From Adineta vaga (Eukaryota > Rotifera), in NCBI GenBank assembly GCA_021613535.1, contig CP075497.1, positions 11,408,001 to 11,472,000 of the forward strand: 64,000 bases of DNA, in the 5' to 3' direction. The notes under the pieces are model-generated. The model was not told where the DNA came from, made no database searches, and worked only from the letters and a program-made list of their open reading frames with translations. Shown here one piece after another: positions 10,801 to 25,015 of this stretch (position 1 is the first letter of the stretch; the number at the start of each line of letters is the position of its first letter). The position numbers and the translations under genes were made by a program.

Positions 10801-11285
10801 TGTTGTTCAAAGGCAGAAGGAACTGTGACTACTCAGAAGAAGAAGAAGAAGAAAAGTAATGAGTAAATGAAATAAGGAATATTACTCGCACAGCATGACA
10901 TTTTTCAATTTCATCTCACTGAATTTTACCGACATTCGTTCTCTGTTGATGACAGAAGTTAATATACTTGTCTTTTTCTGAATGCTCATCACTTTTTCAC
11001 AGTACTATCACTCACAAGTGAATATCATCTACAAGAAAAGAAAACAAGAACACATTGAAGAATTATTTGTTATCTCAAAAGAATTTCGCTCTTTTTTTGC
11101 CTTGATATAGTTTAATACAGTTTTTTTTGGCAACATTTCTTTCATCTTTTTTTCTTGTTCATTATCCGAAAGATCTGTGAATCTTTTAAATAACTCTCAA
11201 CTTTACAAATGCATTGAATTCGTTGAAGTTTTTGTAGTTTTTTCCTCATCATTCTCTTGTTAATCAAAGTTTATGGCTTTTAATA
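10801..11285. other. Divergent intergenic region between bHLH and FAM78
   Basis: AT-rich spacer that must hold both promoters and 5' UTRs. No ORF with coding character and no clear TATA box was found. Confidence 0.4.
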
Positions 11286-12612
11286 ATGATGCAATCGATT
11301 ATAATTCGTATGAAATTGTTTCATGTACTGTTTAAATTGAATTGTATACATAGTTCATCAAGAACGACTATTCACGAAAGATATGAAATAAATTTAAATG
11401 AAACTAAACAACGATTTTACGATGTAAAACGAGATCCATTCATTGAAATAGTTCATTTTCAAGCATTCATCGAGAGAAAACCAACAGAAATTGATGAAAC
11501 ATCACTACGTGTTCTAAAATACAAGTCGCCATCGTTTATGTGAGAAATTAAATATTAATAAGTTTAGAAAGAAATTTTCGATTTTATGAAATAGAGCAAC
11601 AGCTACATTCCGTTTTCCACCAATATGTTCAAATGAATGTTGGAAAGTAGGGTTTATTCAAGCATGTTAGTATTGCATTCGTAGAATTTGTTATTACGAA
11701 TTGAAATATATTTCTTAAAAGGTGATCATATGGTCTTTCATAATGAATATGGAAATCTTGGCTAGTAAGTAAGTCGATCTAATGATGATTTAAGATAGAA
11801 AAGAATTTTGATATTATTCTTAATTAAGTTCATCATGGGAAGTAAGTGTATGACTACCATCGAATGCTTTATTTTAAAGAAAACAAATAAATAGTTTCCT
11901 CAATTGATTGTTGGTGATATGTCAATGATCAATGATAGTTGTGGTCGTAACTATCCATGGTATGGATCGAAAAATCAAGGTAAGGACAAAATATAATATC
12001 TTCAATTTCAAATTGATTTCTAGTTGTCACAATTCAAGGATCTCTCTGTCAACCAACTGAGTATACTATTAGTATGCGTGATTTATTTGCACCTTGGATT
12101 CCATGGTAAATGAAAAGAGAGAATAGATCATTTTATTTTATTTTTGTTATCATTAGGGATATTCCAACATGTGAAAGTGAACAATGTTGTTTGACACATA
12201 TCTATCGACATCAACGATTTTATGTATGGTTATGTGCAATGAATTGTACGAAGAATGAATTATTAATTGTTCGAACATTACGTTGGACACAAAAAATTGA
12301 AATTAATGTTCAACCTGATCTTGAACAAGGAAAACGAGCAACTTTAATTAGTAATCCTCAACCAAATCAACCAATTTTATTAAAACGAAATCTATTGATT
12401 CCATCTTGTGCTTTACAAGAACCATCAGTAAGATAATTGATTTTTATTATTTTCAGCTCAATTCAATCTATCATCAGGCAAATAATGCCCAATTATTGAT
12501 TTGGAAACCGACAAATGGCGAATCAATTGTTGTTGTTCATCCAAAACATTATGATAATAGTACAACGAAATATCTTCATCAACATCAAACTTCAATCGTT
12601 TCTCCTTACTGA
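11286..12612 (+). CDS. FAM78: FAM78 family protein
   Basis: Eight exons (11286-11539, 11595-11665, 11722-11764, 11829-11841, 11895-11979, 12024-12105, 12157-12427, 12478-12612) give 317 residues. Conserved FAM78 blocks are all present in order: VLKYKS, WKVGFIQACDHMVFHNEYG, SSWEFPQL, CGRNYPWYG, RHQRFYVWLCAMNCT, ALQEPSANNAQLLIWKP and VVVHPKH. Exon 4 is a 13-nt microexon encoding most of SSWE. The family is found across animals and has no established biochemical function. The last intron is read as 50 bp ending at 12477, because that restores the family alignment; an acceptor 21 bp earlier would insert seven extra residues. The N-terminal 50 residues are less conserved. Confidence 0.88.
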
Positions 12613-13576
12613 AGAGTCTATGGATTAACTGAAAGCAAGATATATATATATTGATTCCTTTTCGATATTGGTTTTCAGTGTTGAAAAAAAAAAGACATAA
12701 AAATTAGATAATGAATTGTATAGAGAATGTTCTGACGCGTGGATTATCTCTAATTGATAATCCAAGGACATAGTAACTTTCATGTTCATGTAATAATAAA
12801 AATAAGATTTCTTTTTCAACTTTATTTCAGTTTTCAGACACGATTGAATATCAAATAAATGTACCAACACACACACACACACTGCTCAAATAAATTCAGT
12901 TGGTTGTTTATCCAAACGAATAGAAATCTCTCGTTCTATTTTTTAAAGTTTTTCGTTTCTTCAATAAGAAAATCTTTTTTCTTTGTACAATTTCGTTTGT
13001 ATTTTTCAAAAGAATTTTCTTCGAAATCATTTGATACGAGCAAAATTTCATTTTGAAGAATAACCATTGGATGATTCGATCATGTGTCATCTATGGAGGT
13101 CAAGTTCTACCATCATGGCTACGAAAATCAAAAAGATTAAATCCGATTCGCGAGAGCGACCAAGCGCGTTGTTGTATTATTCTCTCAGAAATATTCTCTT
13201 TGGTTCGATATTCAAAAGAATTCATCAAAGAAATCTGGTTGTAATATGTCATGAAATTGTTTTTTGAGAAATTCTTCATTGAAAAGTCATCTGACGACCT
13301 CTGTTCTTCTATATATAGTCCATCTTGTCTTTTGTGTTCAATAGGAAAGAAAGAACAAGAGAGAAAGAAGCAAAGACGAAGAAAACATCAGAATTTCTCA
13401 TTTCAGATGCGAAAACGACATTTTCAATATTCGATTTTTTTTATTTTGTCGTCATTTCGACTCTTGTCTATATAATTTCTTGTAAGTAAATCTGTTCTTT
13501 TGAATAATTTCCATTGATTACACTCATTTTAATATAGTTTATCATGATTATTGAACATAAGTTCTAAAAAATCAAA
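12613..13576. other. Intergenic region upstream of ARID1
   Basis: Holds the FAM78 3' UTR and the ARID1 promoter/5' UTR. A CA dinucleotide run lies near 12867-12882. Short open frames at 13053-13475 overlap one another in several frames and look non-coding. A 5' UTR exon of ARID1 is likely but cannot be placed. Confidence 0.4.
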
Positions 13577-13690
13577 ATGTCTTACGAATCGACAAAAACA
13601 AGTACGAATTCATCAGTTGGTGAAACAATGACGAGTGATATGCCATCACAATCAACAACAAATAATAATTTTTATCCAAATAATAATACA

Positions 13691-13721
<31 letters not shown>

Positions 13722-16700
13722 TTCGAACACAAGCAATGATAATGAATCCGATGATGGGTAGTGGAGTTTATTATAATGGACCAACGCAAGGTACACCAAA
13801 TCAACATGTTCAAATGACAAATCGTCCAATGTATCAATCACACCCACCATCAGGACCTCCACATCATCATCAAATTGTAAGTTTATGTTTAGTTATTTTC
13901 TTCCTATTTGAATATTTTTGAGAGAAAAAAATATATATAATGAGTAAATCCTATTCAGTCGTCATCATATGATACATACGATTCACGTACAAATGCATAT
14001 TACTCACCATATACACATGATACCGGTGTTTATGAATATCAGCATTCTACAGGACGAACTTATTGTGGAAATTATAGTGAAAATCAAGTCGAGGTAGTGC
14101 ACCTATGTGTGTCTATGTTTCGTCTAATCACCCTTATGTGTTCTTGTTCCTGCACGCATAATAAATATTCAAATATTATTTTTATTGAATATGAAATAGA
14201 AAGAAATATTTTGTATTTTAGTCTTCACCGTATCCTATGAAAGATGGTTCATTATCATCCACAAATAATAATACAGATTTGGTAAGTGTCATTATAAATT
14301 TGATGTAATCATTGAAATAAACAACTATTGTAGAAGAAAAACGAGAAATAAGATACGTAAATAAACAAGTTACCTCTTACATTCTAAACATCACATCTAA
14401 ATTGTATATAAAATATTACATAAATAGAGAAGGAGAATGACGTTTAGGTATATCATAATCAAATAACCTTGATTTACTTTTTTTTCTCTTCATCATCATT
14501 TGTCTCATATGTTATTTTTTATTTTCTATCGGGCTTGTTTTTGTTGTTTTTGGCATGTCAAGAGACACCAATTTCCCTCAGTTTCTTTTTCTCGCTTACA
14601 TTTCAAACAGCTGATCTCATTGACAACCACATGCATCGAGTGTTCTTTAATTGGACATTTACAAATGAGAGTGAGAAACGAAAGAGAAGATTGCCATGAG
14701 AGAAGAAAAAGATCGAGACGAAGAAAGAGAGATACGGTTGATTTATATGAATGAATGAAGTGAGCATGTGCGTAAAAAGATTTTCATTCATCATCATCTG
14801 ATCGACTTACACATATGACGTGCGTTTGTTTGACAAGTTTATTCTTTGACAAAACAAAAAAAAATATATATATATCGAATTTTTCACATGAAGAAAAAGA
14901 AGAATATCGCAATTATTTTGTATCTGTTTGAATAGAATAATAAAAGAAAGAAATAATAAAAACTATTATTTCGATGTATATAAACAAATCTTATCGAATT
15001 TTTATTTTAGAATGCTACAGATTCGACGACAGCACCACCACATGATCAACAACAACAACAACCGCCGAGTGGTAATACGGCATTGGTACCGGGACAAACA
15101 CCATCAGGTAAAATTATACTGACGAATAAAAAAGCCCGTACTTTTCATGTGTATGTTGTATATTGAAAAAGAAAGAGAACTTATTCATTGTCATTATAAT
15201 GTCTGTCCTTTATATTTGTTATTGTATTTCAAGAGTAAGAAAGAATGTACTAAAGGAAACTCAATTGAGCGTGCATCGCTTGTATTCATGTGCTCTTTTT
15301 TTATGTGATACTTTATATGATAGTTTAGTTTTTGTGTGCTGAGAAATTCTGTTGTCATATTTCTTCCAAAAACGTGCTTTTTCTGAACTTAACTGTCATG
15401 ATTTTTATTCTAGGGAATGGTGTTGGTTATAACAATTCCTCCATGATGCCTCCACCTCATTTAGCATCGAAACAACAGCCATATCCCAACTATCCACAAC
15501 AACAAGGTTTGTTATTGAAAAAGAAAAAGAGTTTTTCAAAAGTAGTATCCTTTCTCATCTTCGTTTTTGTTCCTTTCATCATCATCTTCTTGTTTCATTT
15601 GCCCTATTTCTGTCTTTCTCATCATCATTATTATTGTCCTCTATGCGTCGTCGACGTCCTCGTCCAACAAATGCAATGTAAAGAACGTAGTCGTCTTTTT
15701 TTGCGCGTTCTACTTTTCCTTCTTGCCATCTATTCATTGACGACGACGACGACGACGGACAAAGAAGCACGCAGGCAGACTGGTTGCTTGCTTGATTATT
15801 TTCCTGTTCCCTCTCTTCGTGCATGCGAACGAGCGAACAAACGAGCGTAAGCAAGCAAGCAAATGTGTGCTCGTTCTATAGCCTCGGAGAAATGAAACAG
15901 CAAGCAGCAGAAGCAGCAGCAATACAACGAGATGTTATGTGCGTATGTGTATGCGTGTATATGTGTATGTGTGTGCCTGCCTGTCATTTACCGCCATCGC
16001 TTCGCACACTCACATATATTGAAAATAGAATAGTGGCGACGACGGCCACTACTATTACATAGAAAAGCTTCATTCTTTTCTTTTTTTTTCCTCTCTTTCT
16101 CTCCCTCTTTTCGTTCGTTTATTGCACTGCAAACGTTGTACTCGCTTTACGAGCATCTCATTGATCATTATTAAATGCAAGCAAAATAGAATAGCGCCAC
16201 ATGCATTGCTAGTTTGATTATATTTTATTTATTATTATAGGTGACATGTACAGCAGAACATCAAATACCGGTAGTACACCTCAATATGTTCCACAATATT
16301 CACAGTATCCAGCAGGTGGTGCACCGATAATGAATCCAAGATCACCAGCACCAAATTCAAATGCATATCGACCATCATATTCATCTGGATCACCATATCA
16401 AAATGGAATAGCTACATCATCTTCACCTTCATCAACAACATCATCAGGAAAACCTACATCTCGTCCACAACAAGTTTCACCTAAACGCTCAAGTTCACAA
16501 CCAACAACACCACCACAACAACAATCACGTTATCCCTCTCCATATCCATCTTATTCGAATGGACCAGTTGCATATAAACCAGGTGGTTCAAATGGTTATG
16601 CACCTCCTCCACCAATGCAACCACAGCAACAGCAACAGCAACAACAACAACAACAACTACAACAACAATCATCATGGCCTCCACAACCACCACAACGTGA

Positions 16701-19700
16701 TACTATTACACCGGGTCTAGCAAGTAGTACAGGGGATTCCGATTCAAATTCAAGTAATACATCACAACAACCAACGTCATATCCATCATCAACAATGACC
16801 AATGGTCCAACTACGGCTAGTTATCCACAGCAGCAACAACAACAACAACATTTACCTTCTTACAATGCTGGTAATGTCGGTGATTCAACAAATACTAATA
16901 ATAGTATGAATTCAAGTGGGCACAATTATATGGATCAACAGTATTCAAATGTACCACCTCAAAATTATGGTTATCCTCCACAACAAATGCGTAAATTCTT
17001 TATTTTATCTAAAATGAATAAAAATAAATAACCTATATGTTCTTCTTGTATAGATCCTTATGGTAATCATCCGTCACAAATGCATGGACCACCAACGAAT
17101 GAATTTCGTCCTCCACCTGTACAATCGATGGATGATGATAATAATGCTTATCGAAATAAATCATCAACTGGAATAGCAGCTGATCAACAACAATCACATC
17201 ATTCTTCTATTCTTCCTCCTGCATCTTCATTATCATCACAAGCACCATCAGTGTCATCTTCAACTAATGGACCAAAATCACCAAGTGGAACGAGCATGTC
17301 ATCCTATGTTCCTGATGATGCAGATTCTAGTAATTCAAGTTTTCCTGATAGTCCACCACCATCCCATGAAAAAGGTCAACAAAAGCGTAAACTTTCATCA
17401 GGAACATCTAATTCACATAATACACCAGCTGAAGTATTCACTAAACTACGCGAAATGGGAGAAGAATCTGAAAGAGAAGAACGTAATCAATTTGTTGAAC
17501 GTTTACAAAAACTCTGGGAAGAACATCAAATTGTTTGTCGTAATCTACCAACTATATCGAAACAAACTATTGATCTCTATCGTTTATATACATGTGTACG
17601 TGAACAGAATGGTTTTCAAGAATTTTCAAAAGTAGCCAAAAATCGTCATTGGCGTGATATAGCAGCCAAATTAAACATTCCGAATTCATCGAGTGCAGCT
17701 TTCAATGTTAAACAAAAATATATCAATTTAAAATTGTTTCATTATGAATGCAAATTTGATAAAGGCGGTATTAATCCAGAACCTATATTAGCTGAAATTG
17801 ATAAACCCCAAGGAAAACGTACAAAAACACCAAAGAAATCAACGAGTAATAGTGGATCAACAGCTAATAATCTCAATGATAGTACAAATGATAATAAAAT
17901 ATCATCTTCACAAGTACCTCCTCAATCTCAATCATCCGGTTTACCACCACCACCGCCACCACTACATCAACATCAGCATCATCAACAGCAGCAGCAGCAA
18001 CAGACAATGCCAGGACAACCTATGCAAGATCCGTATCGTGGTTATCCACCTCCACATGGACATCCACATCAAATGGGTCATCCACAACAACAACAACCAC
18101 AGTATCGACCAATGCAAATGCCAATGCATCCGTACGGTACGCCTGGTAATGAAATGCAACCACCATATGATCCTTCATCTGGTGGACAAATGATGTATAA
18201 TAGTTCTGAAATGGATTATCAACGTGCTGGTTATCCAACACCACCAGGACAACCACCACCAATGATGAAACCACCACCATCTAATGTTTATGGTATGCCA
18301 CCACTATCTCAAGTTCAACAACCACCTGGACCAATGGCACCACAACATCGACTACCAGGACCATATCCATCAGTAGCTTCAAAATCACAACAACAGATGC
18401 CTCCGTCACAACAACCAGATTATAATACTTCTCAAACATCTAATTTAGTATGTGCACCACCCAATCAACAAGCTCCACCACAATCAACAGGACCTCAACA
18501 AACATACCATTATCAACCTCAACAACCCATGCCAAGGTATTAGAACAAAATAATTGAAATTCTTACATCAAACTATTCTTATCGTTATATATGTATACTA
18601 TGTTCTTTTTCTTTCTCTTTCTAGTTCTTATCCTCCATCAAATTATCCACAACAACAAGCACCTCTACCACCACGTACATCAATGATGGGTGGACCTCCT
18701 CAATCACATGATCCATATCTATCTCAACAAGTACCACCTAATCAAACATATCCAAATCAAACTCCACCAAATTATATGTATAAAAAGCCTGATACTTCTT
18801 CAATAACAGATACATCCAATCTTGATAATCAAGATTCCAATAAAGGAAATAAATTATTAATCAATCAACTTCGTGCTTCATCTTCAAATACATCTATGCT
18901 TTCAACATCATCACCAATTTCTGTTTTAACTAATTCAACTACAGCAACGCCAAATTCAACAATAACACCAACTATTACATTACCTACAACTCATTTTCCA
19001 CCTAATTCGATTGAAGCAACAACTTTACCTCCTAAAATTAAACGTAAAAAACTCACGGCAAAAGACGTCAGTATGTATCTTTTCTTTGTAAATTATCTTT
19101 ACATTCTAAAAAATTTCAAAATCTTCTTTCTAGCTCCAGTTGATCCATGGAAATTAATGATGTCCTTACGTGGTGGTTTACTTGCCGAAACGACTTGGGC
19201 ATTAGATACTATCAATATTATGTTATCTGATGATCAAACTCACACACATTTTCGTTTGAAACAAATGCCTGGTCTATTACAAGCGATTGTTGATATCTAT
19301 GTGAAATGTTTAACATTATTATTTGATGAATTTCAAAATTCACCATCAAATATTGAAAATCAACAACCATCATTAAATGATTTAAATGGTTCATCACATT
19401 TAACTTGTACAACAATAAAAAAACATGAATATCGTCAACAACAACAACAACAACCAGAATCTGTTATCTATCGTGTTGAATCTAATTCATTGAATAGGTA
19501 CAAACGAAAATATAATAAAGAACAATCAGTTGTTTATGAGCGTGTTTGTGATGAACAAGGCATTGAAAAGAAAGATCCAACTAATGTATGTTACTCACTC
19601 ATCGAATCTTTTCATTTGAATTTGTTTCATTCGTTTAGATTTTGGAACTTCAAAATACCAATGATCTATGTTTTATCAATATTCATTTTGATCCATTGCG

Positions 19701-21245
19701 TTTTGATGATAGTTTTTATGAAAAACTTTACTATGGTAAGCTATCGGATGAGATTTCAACTAACGAACATGTTCATGAACCGATAAGAAAATCCTCCAAT
19801 TGTTCATTTAAACGTATTAAAACTTCTGAAGATGAAATAATTAATGATGAATCAACAACATTAGAAAATTCCAACGATTATCGTCATCGTCATCATTCAG
19901 ATTCTGTTATGGAAATCTCAGATAGTAATATACAATTTCTTCGGCGTTATAAACGAAAATTTGAATATGATGAACAACAAAGTTATGAACTTTATTCTGG
20001 TATATGTGTATCATCATCATCATTGATTACAAAATATAATCAAACGAAAGAATTTGATTCATGTTCGAAATCAAGTGATCAACAAGAGAATGTTTCATCA
20101 TTATTTACATATCATTCACTTGCATATGATCAAATTTGTGCACGTTGTACATGTGTATCATCCATTTTACGTAATCTCAGTTTTATCTTGGGCAATGATA
20201 TTGAATTAGTGAAATGTAAAACATTAATTGGTCTATTAGCTCGTCTTATCTTACTCAGGCATGGAGTTAATCATAATGATTTGTCAGATAATCAAACATC
20301 TCTCAATGAAACAGTAAATGATGATCAATCAAAAGTAAATTAGAAAAATACAATCATATGAATTTGTAAGAATTTGTTTGTTTTCTTTAGAATTCGGATT
20401 CGAAATCCTTACCATCATTTTCTTGGGCAGAATGTGTTTTAAATATTCGTGAAAATACACTTGTTACATTAGCGAATATTGCTGGAACACTTGTTCTTGA
20501 TAGTTTTGATTCGGATTTATTATATACACTAATTGATGGTCTTTTACATTGGTCAACTTGTTATTCTGGTGAAGCAATTGATTCTTTACATTCATCCTTT
20601 ATTTCAGCTCAACGATTAGCAATTGAAATTCTAACAAAATTAAGTGTTCATGAAATGAATATGGATTTTATTCTTGCAACACCACCATTTTATCGAATTG
20701 TTTCATTATTTCATGTCCTAACAGATTGGTTAATTGTCGATGAAATCAATGGTGGTATATCTAATTGGCATCCACCTTCTCTAACATCATCAACACATTA
20801 TTATACAAATTATCCTCGACCACAATCGCATATTCAACGTGAATTTGCCATTGTTCTATTAAATGCATTAGTACGCTGTGATTCTTTAGCTGCTAGTGTT
20901 ATTGCTCATATTCCATATGCAATATCATTATTATTGAATTTTCTTGAAGATTATGAAATGAAAACTAATGAATTGATGGCACGTTACGGTCCAGATTATA
21001 TTATACGTTTAACAACTCAGCCATCGAATGCACAACATGCTGAACAAATTTTATTTACAACAAGTGATATGTTAAAACGTGCAGCAACATGTTTACTTTC
21101 GATTGTTAGTTATACGGATAATATTAAAGTAATGAAACGATATGAAGATCGAATATTAAATTTATCTACTTCACATGTTATTGATTCAAATGTTGGACGT
21201 GTTCTTACAGATGTTTTGCACTATTGTTCATTGCACAACAGTTGA
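13577..21245 (+). CDS. ARID1: ARID1/Osa (BAF250), SWI/SNF chromatin-remodelling subunit
   Basis: Eleven exons (13577-13876, 13959-14093, 14222-14281, 15011-15107, 15414-15506, 16241-16990, 17054-18536, 18625-19070, 19134-19585, 19639-20334, 20391-21245) with consistent phases give about 1788 residues. The N-terminal 600 residues are low-complexity and rich in Asn, Gln, Pro and Ser, as in Osa. The ARID DNA-binding domain occupies about residues 615-715 (FVERLQKLWEEHQ ... YINLKLFHYECKF). The C-terminal BAF250 region starts near residue 1121 with TPVDPWKLMMSLRGGLLAE and TWALDTINIML, interrupted by a low-complexity insertion, and resumes with ENTLVTLANIAGTLVLD. The protein is the ARID subunit of the canonical BAF complex in the nucleus. 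Introns 3 (about 730 bp) and 5 (about 735 bp) are long for this window; intron 5 carries triplet and dinucleotide repeats. Confidence 0.95.
13680..13722 (+). repeat. AAT trinucleotide run coding for polyasparagine
   Basis: An AAT/AAC repeat within ARID1 exon 1 encodes an Asn-rich tract, prone to length change. Confidence 0.75.
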
Positions 21246-23084
21246 CTTCTTTCTTTCTATGTATAGTCTCCACTTTGTATAGATTCTCTATCTTTTGGTT
21301 TCTTTTTTTTCTCTTGTTTGTTTGGCCTTAGTATTAGAAAAAAAACAAAATTTGTTTACAAAGACAAAAAAATTCAATGTACACACTTTTTTTCGAATGA
21401 GAACGAGAAAGGAAGACAAAGAAAAACGAGGAAATATTTGAAAATATCTTTTGTTGTTATTATTCTTATTTATATCCTTCTTGTATGTGTACATTTTTTT
21501 TTGAGAAATGTATTTTTGTGTGGTCATACAAATAACGTTTACTTGTTCTTATGGATGGATGTTGTGTGTGTGGGGGAATTGGTTCTCTCTCGGCCTAGTA
21601 CTACTACTTTCTTCTTCATTTCTTTGTTTCATACACACACACACACACTTCGTGTTTGATTGCTCGTTTGCTGTTCTATATCTTTCTTTCTTGTATACTC
21701 CACTGTTTTTTAAAACATTGACTCTATCTTTGTCTATCATTCTCTCTCTCTCTCTCTCTCTTTTTTTTTCTCTTCATCTTCTTCTTACTGCGACGAAAAA
21801 TATATAAACACAACATGTGTCAAAATGGATCTTGATTATTATTTCTGTAAAAAGAATTAACAGCTGGTACTTTGTTCTTATAGACTTCATGATGATTTAT
21901 AGAGAAAAAGATTAGGAAGTTTTGACGATAAAAATGACAGATGAGAAATATGTCTCAGATAAATTGGATTGCAATGATCAATAAAAAGACAAATATTGAT
22001 TGAAAATCATATCATTAACGATCGAATCTTTACAACTAAATATTGTATAGTATTCATTTGAATACGACATCTAATTCAATGGTATATCATTAAAATGAAA
22101 GGTGTATTTTAATACAAGGACATATAATGATTCTTTGAAAACCATCCATATTTAACAATACACTGTTTGTATATACTCTTTGATTATAATGACCTCACTT
22201 GTCTATCAACAGTGTTATAGAGAAAAGGAATTTTCTAGTCTCTTTGCTCATACTTTCTTTGCGTTCTGTTATTATTCATCCGTCCGTTCTTTACTTTCTT
22301 TCCTATTCTCTCTCTCTCGCATCTTGTTTCTCTTTTTCTTTCATTTTCTCGTTTCTTCTCGATGATGTTGACCGTGTGAACATGCGTTGTATACAATCCG
22401 AACTGTCGAAGTTCAATTCAAATTCCGCGCCTTCCATATTCTTCATCATCATTCGTCCTATTCGTTTGTTACTATCGAAGTGATAAGAAATTTCAAGCGT
22501 TCGTTCACATTTATTTCAACTAAAAGGATTTACATACTTCGCTTTTTTTTCTACCGATGATAAATAAAGAGAGGTCACATCGAGACGTGTATTTGTGCAA
22601 ACAACAGCAACAGATTAGAACATTGATTGATGCAAACAAGTGTATGAGATGTATTTCATTGAACCAAGTAGACTGATCGCCTATTTTTGATACAGATAGA
22701 AGAAGTTTTGATTAGCCTGTCGTATTTCAAGACAAACATATGTTTTCTTTCTTCTTCTTCTTCTTCTTTACTAAGATTCAATTAATATCAACGACGTCAT
22801 TCTCTATTTCACCCCCTACTAACATTTTACTTGTGCATATAACAGCTTGTATTCATATTGACTCATTTCTTTTCTTTCTTTTTTTTCTCGAAACCATGTA
22901 CAAAGAATACGAGAGGAAGAGAGATGATCAATTGCATTATTTTTTCATCAAACTCACGCATATACTCGTGATATCAAGGATAAAAAATACGAGAGAATGT
23001 TTTGCGAGAAAGAAAAAAGACATACGAAATCGATTATTTCTAACTACATCATTCTATTTTTTGGTTATCTAGATTTCAGATAGA
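21246..23084. other. Long intergenic region, no gene seen
   Basis: About 1.8 kb. The start is pyrimidine-rich and holds a CA run near 21630-21648 and a CT run near 21744-21762. Several short open frames lie in T-rich sequence and translate to Phe/Leu/Ser-rich strings without domains, so I treat them as chance. Probably the ARID1 3' UTR plus the promoter of the lectin receptor. Confidence 0.5.
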
Positions 23085-25015
23085 ATGATTTCTACGTACT
23101 GCTTCGTATTGGTTACTTTTGCTATATTTCATTATTCATGTAAGTTTTAGTTTTTTGTCTAAATGAAATGAATTGAATTTCTTTTTCTATGAAGATTCAT
23201 TACAATCTGGTTATACATGTGAAACATCTGTCATATTGAAATGTCCAGATGCAACAAAATTAGTTATTTTAGAAGTGATCTATTCATCCGAATGTCCAAG
23301 TTTAAATGAAGAAAAAGAAGGTGGATCATTGTATGCACCATCACGTTGTATGGGATACTCTCGTGATCGCGTAAGTAGTTTATGTAATGGACAACAAACA
23401 TGTACAATTGATAATAATATTGGACAAAGACCATCATTTGAGGTTAATCAACAAGCAAATTGTAAATTTAAAGGACAAAGTATTAATGTTGAATATTCAT
23501 GTGTACCAGGTAAATTTCAAAAATATAAAATGACATTTGTAAATCTCGAAAAATATTTTTTATTTAAGATTTTTATTCGAGCAAATTACCTCGAATTGAT
23601 ATATGTTCATTACAATCATTACATGATGTTACTGAAGGTTTTATTCATACTCCTAATTATCCAAGAGGATATCCGAATAGTCAAACATGTTCCAAAACAG
23701 TTCCATCACCAGCTGATGGTCATCGGTAAGATATTTCGATTTATAAAAGCTTCATGTATTATTTTCTATTTCTTTAGATTGAAAATTTATATTGTGGATT
23801 TTGATGTTGAAGGTTTAAGTGCTGTTCGATTTTTTGGCTTTAAACGTATTAATGATTGGTTACAAATAAATAATAGTGGAGAAAAGATGTATGGTAGTCG
23901 ACGTTCATATACACAAATATTTGATGATGTTATCGAAGCATCATTGATGTTTAAATCAGATTTTGCTAATTCAAAACGACCGTACAATGGTTTCTTACTA
24001 TATTTTATTGGTAAATAATAATCTTTCCATTTCTTTTTTTTTCGGATTAGATATATTTTTTTTAATTTTCAGTGACACCGATTCGTGCTTCTCGTCCATC
24101 ATTAACAACAACAGGAGAAAAAGTATCGTCAACTACTCCTGTTATACTTTCTAATGATGAATTATTAAATTCTTCCAATGCACCACGAGGTGCTGCTCTC
24201 GTTGCAAATGATCAACGTTCAAGTAAATTTCTTTCTCTTTGTTCAATCAAAATCTAACAAAATATTTCCATTTAGATACTGGTCTAACTTTATTAGTTGT
24301 TGCTTTATCATCAACACTTTTCATTATTCTCTGTGCATTTATACTTTACAAACGGTAGGATTAAACAAACATAATTTTGAATCTTATTTTCTTCATCTAT
24401 TTCTTCATTTCTAGTCGTAATGATCGCCGTATTCGGTATTTAACTGATACATTCAATTCATTTTTTCCTACTCGACCAAAAAATGTTACTCTTAATACAA
24501 CTGATTTGAGCGATGAAGTAACATTGAACACAACAGTTCAATCGAAACTTGATGTTTCAACCGCATCAAATAATGGAAAGTTTACGAAAATGAATAATTA
24601 TGAGACAGAATTTGTTCCATCAGCATTGACTAAACATGTGAATGTTAATGAACGACGTGACAGTCAAGAAAAACAAATTTTCATTGAAAATCTTAAGACA
24701 TGTCCATCACCCTATTCAGCGTATCGTCGTTCGGAAAGAAAATTTAATTCGAAAGAACAAATCGATACTGATACAAATAAAAATTCCAATATTTATTCAC
24801 AAGATCCTTTAAATCAATCAAATGTTGAACAACAAAATGATAGAAATTCTCTTTTTTATGAAGATGTTGATTTAAATCCACATCAATCAAGTATTGAACC
24901 AACAAATGAACAAGAAGATGTTATTTATGATGTTATTAATCCAAATAATGAACGACCAGTAGAACAAGAAATCGATTATGAAGCTCCTACATATGCAATA
25001 CCAAAAGATACATAA
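23085..25015 (+). CDS. Receptor with SUEL-type lectin and CUB-like domains
   Basis: Seven exons (23085-23139, 23195-23509, 23569-23725, 23778-24010, 24073-24222, 24276-24354, 24415-25015) give 529 residues. A signal peptide (residues 1-18) precedes a galactose-binding SUEL-type lectin domain (about 19-123: YTCETSVILKCPD, PSRCMGYSRDRV, CNGQQTCTID, INVEYSCVP). A CUB-like module follows (about 125-250) with the typical EGFIHTPNYPRGYPNSQTC start. A Ser/Thr-rich linker leads to one TM helix (about 305-327) and a 200-residue cytoplasmic tail with Tyr motifs such as VIYDVI and DYEAPTYAI, possible SH2 or endocytic signals. Likely a cell-surface lectin in recognition or adhesion. No enzymatic domain is seen and no named orthologue is assigned. 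Confidence 0.85.

Noticed and set aside
12428-12456. A 29-nt intron in FAM78 (GTAAGA ... TTTTCAG)
   Set aside because: The frame also works with the AG 21 bp further on, which gives a normal 50-bp intron and the family sequence LQEPSANNAQLLIW; the shorter version inserts seven extra residues.
13572-13862. Minus-strand frame of Tyr repeats over ARID1 exon 1
   Set aside because: It is the antisense of the AAT repeat; the plus-strand gene explains the sequence.
21318-22483. Several overlapping 60-110-codon frames in the ARID1 downstream region
   Set aside because: They lie in pyrimidine-rich DNA and translate to low-complexity Phe/Leu/Ser strings without any domain; several frames overlap.
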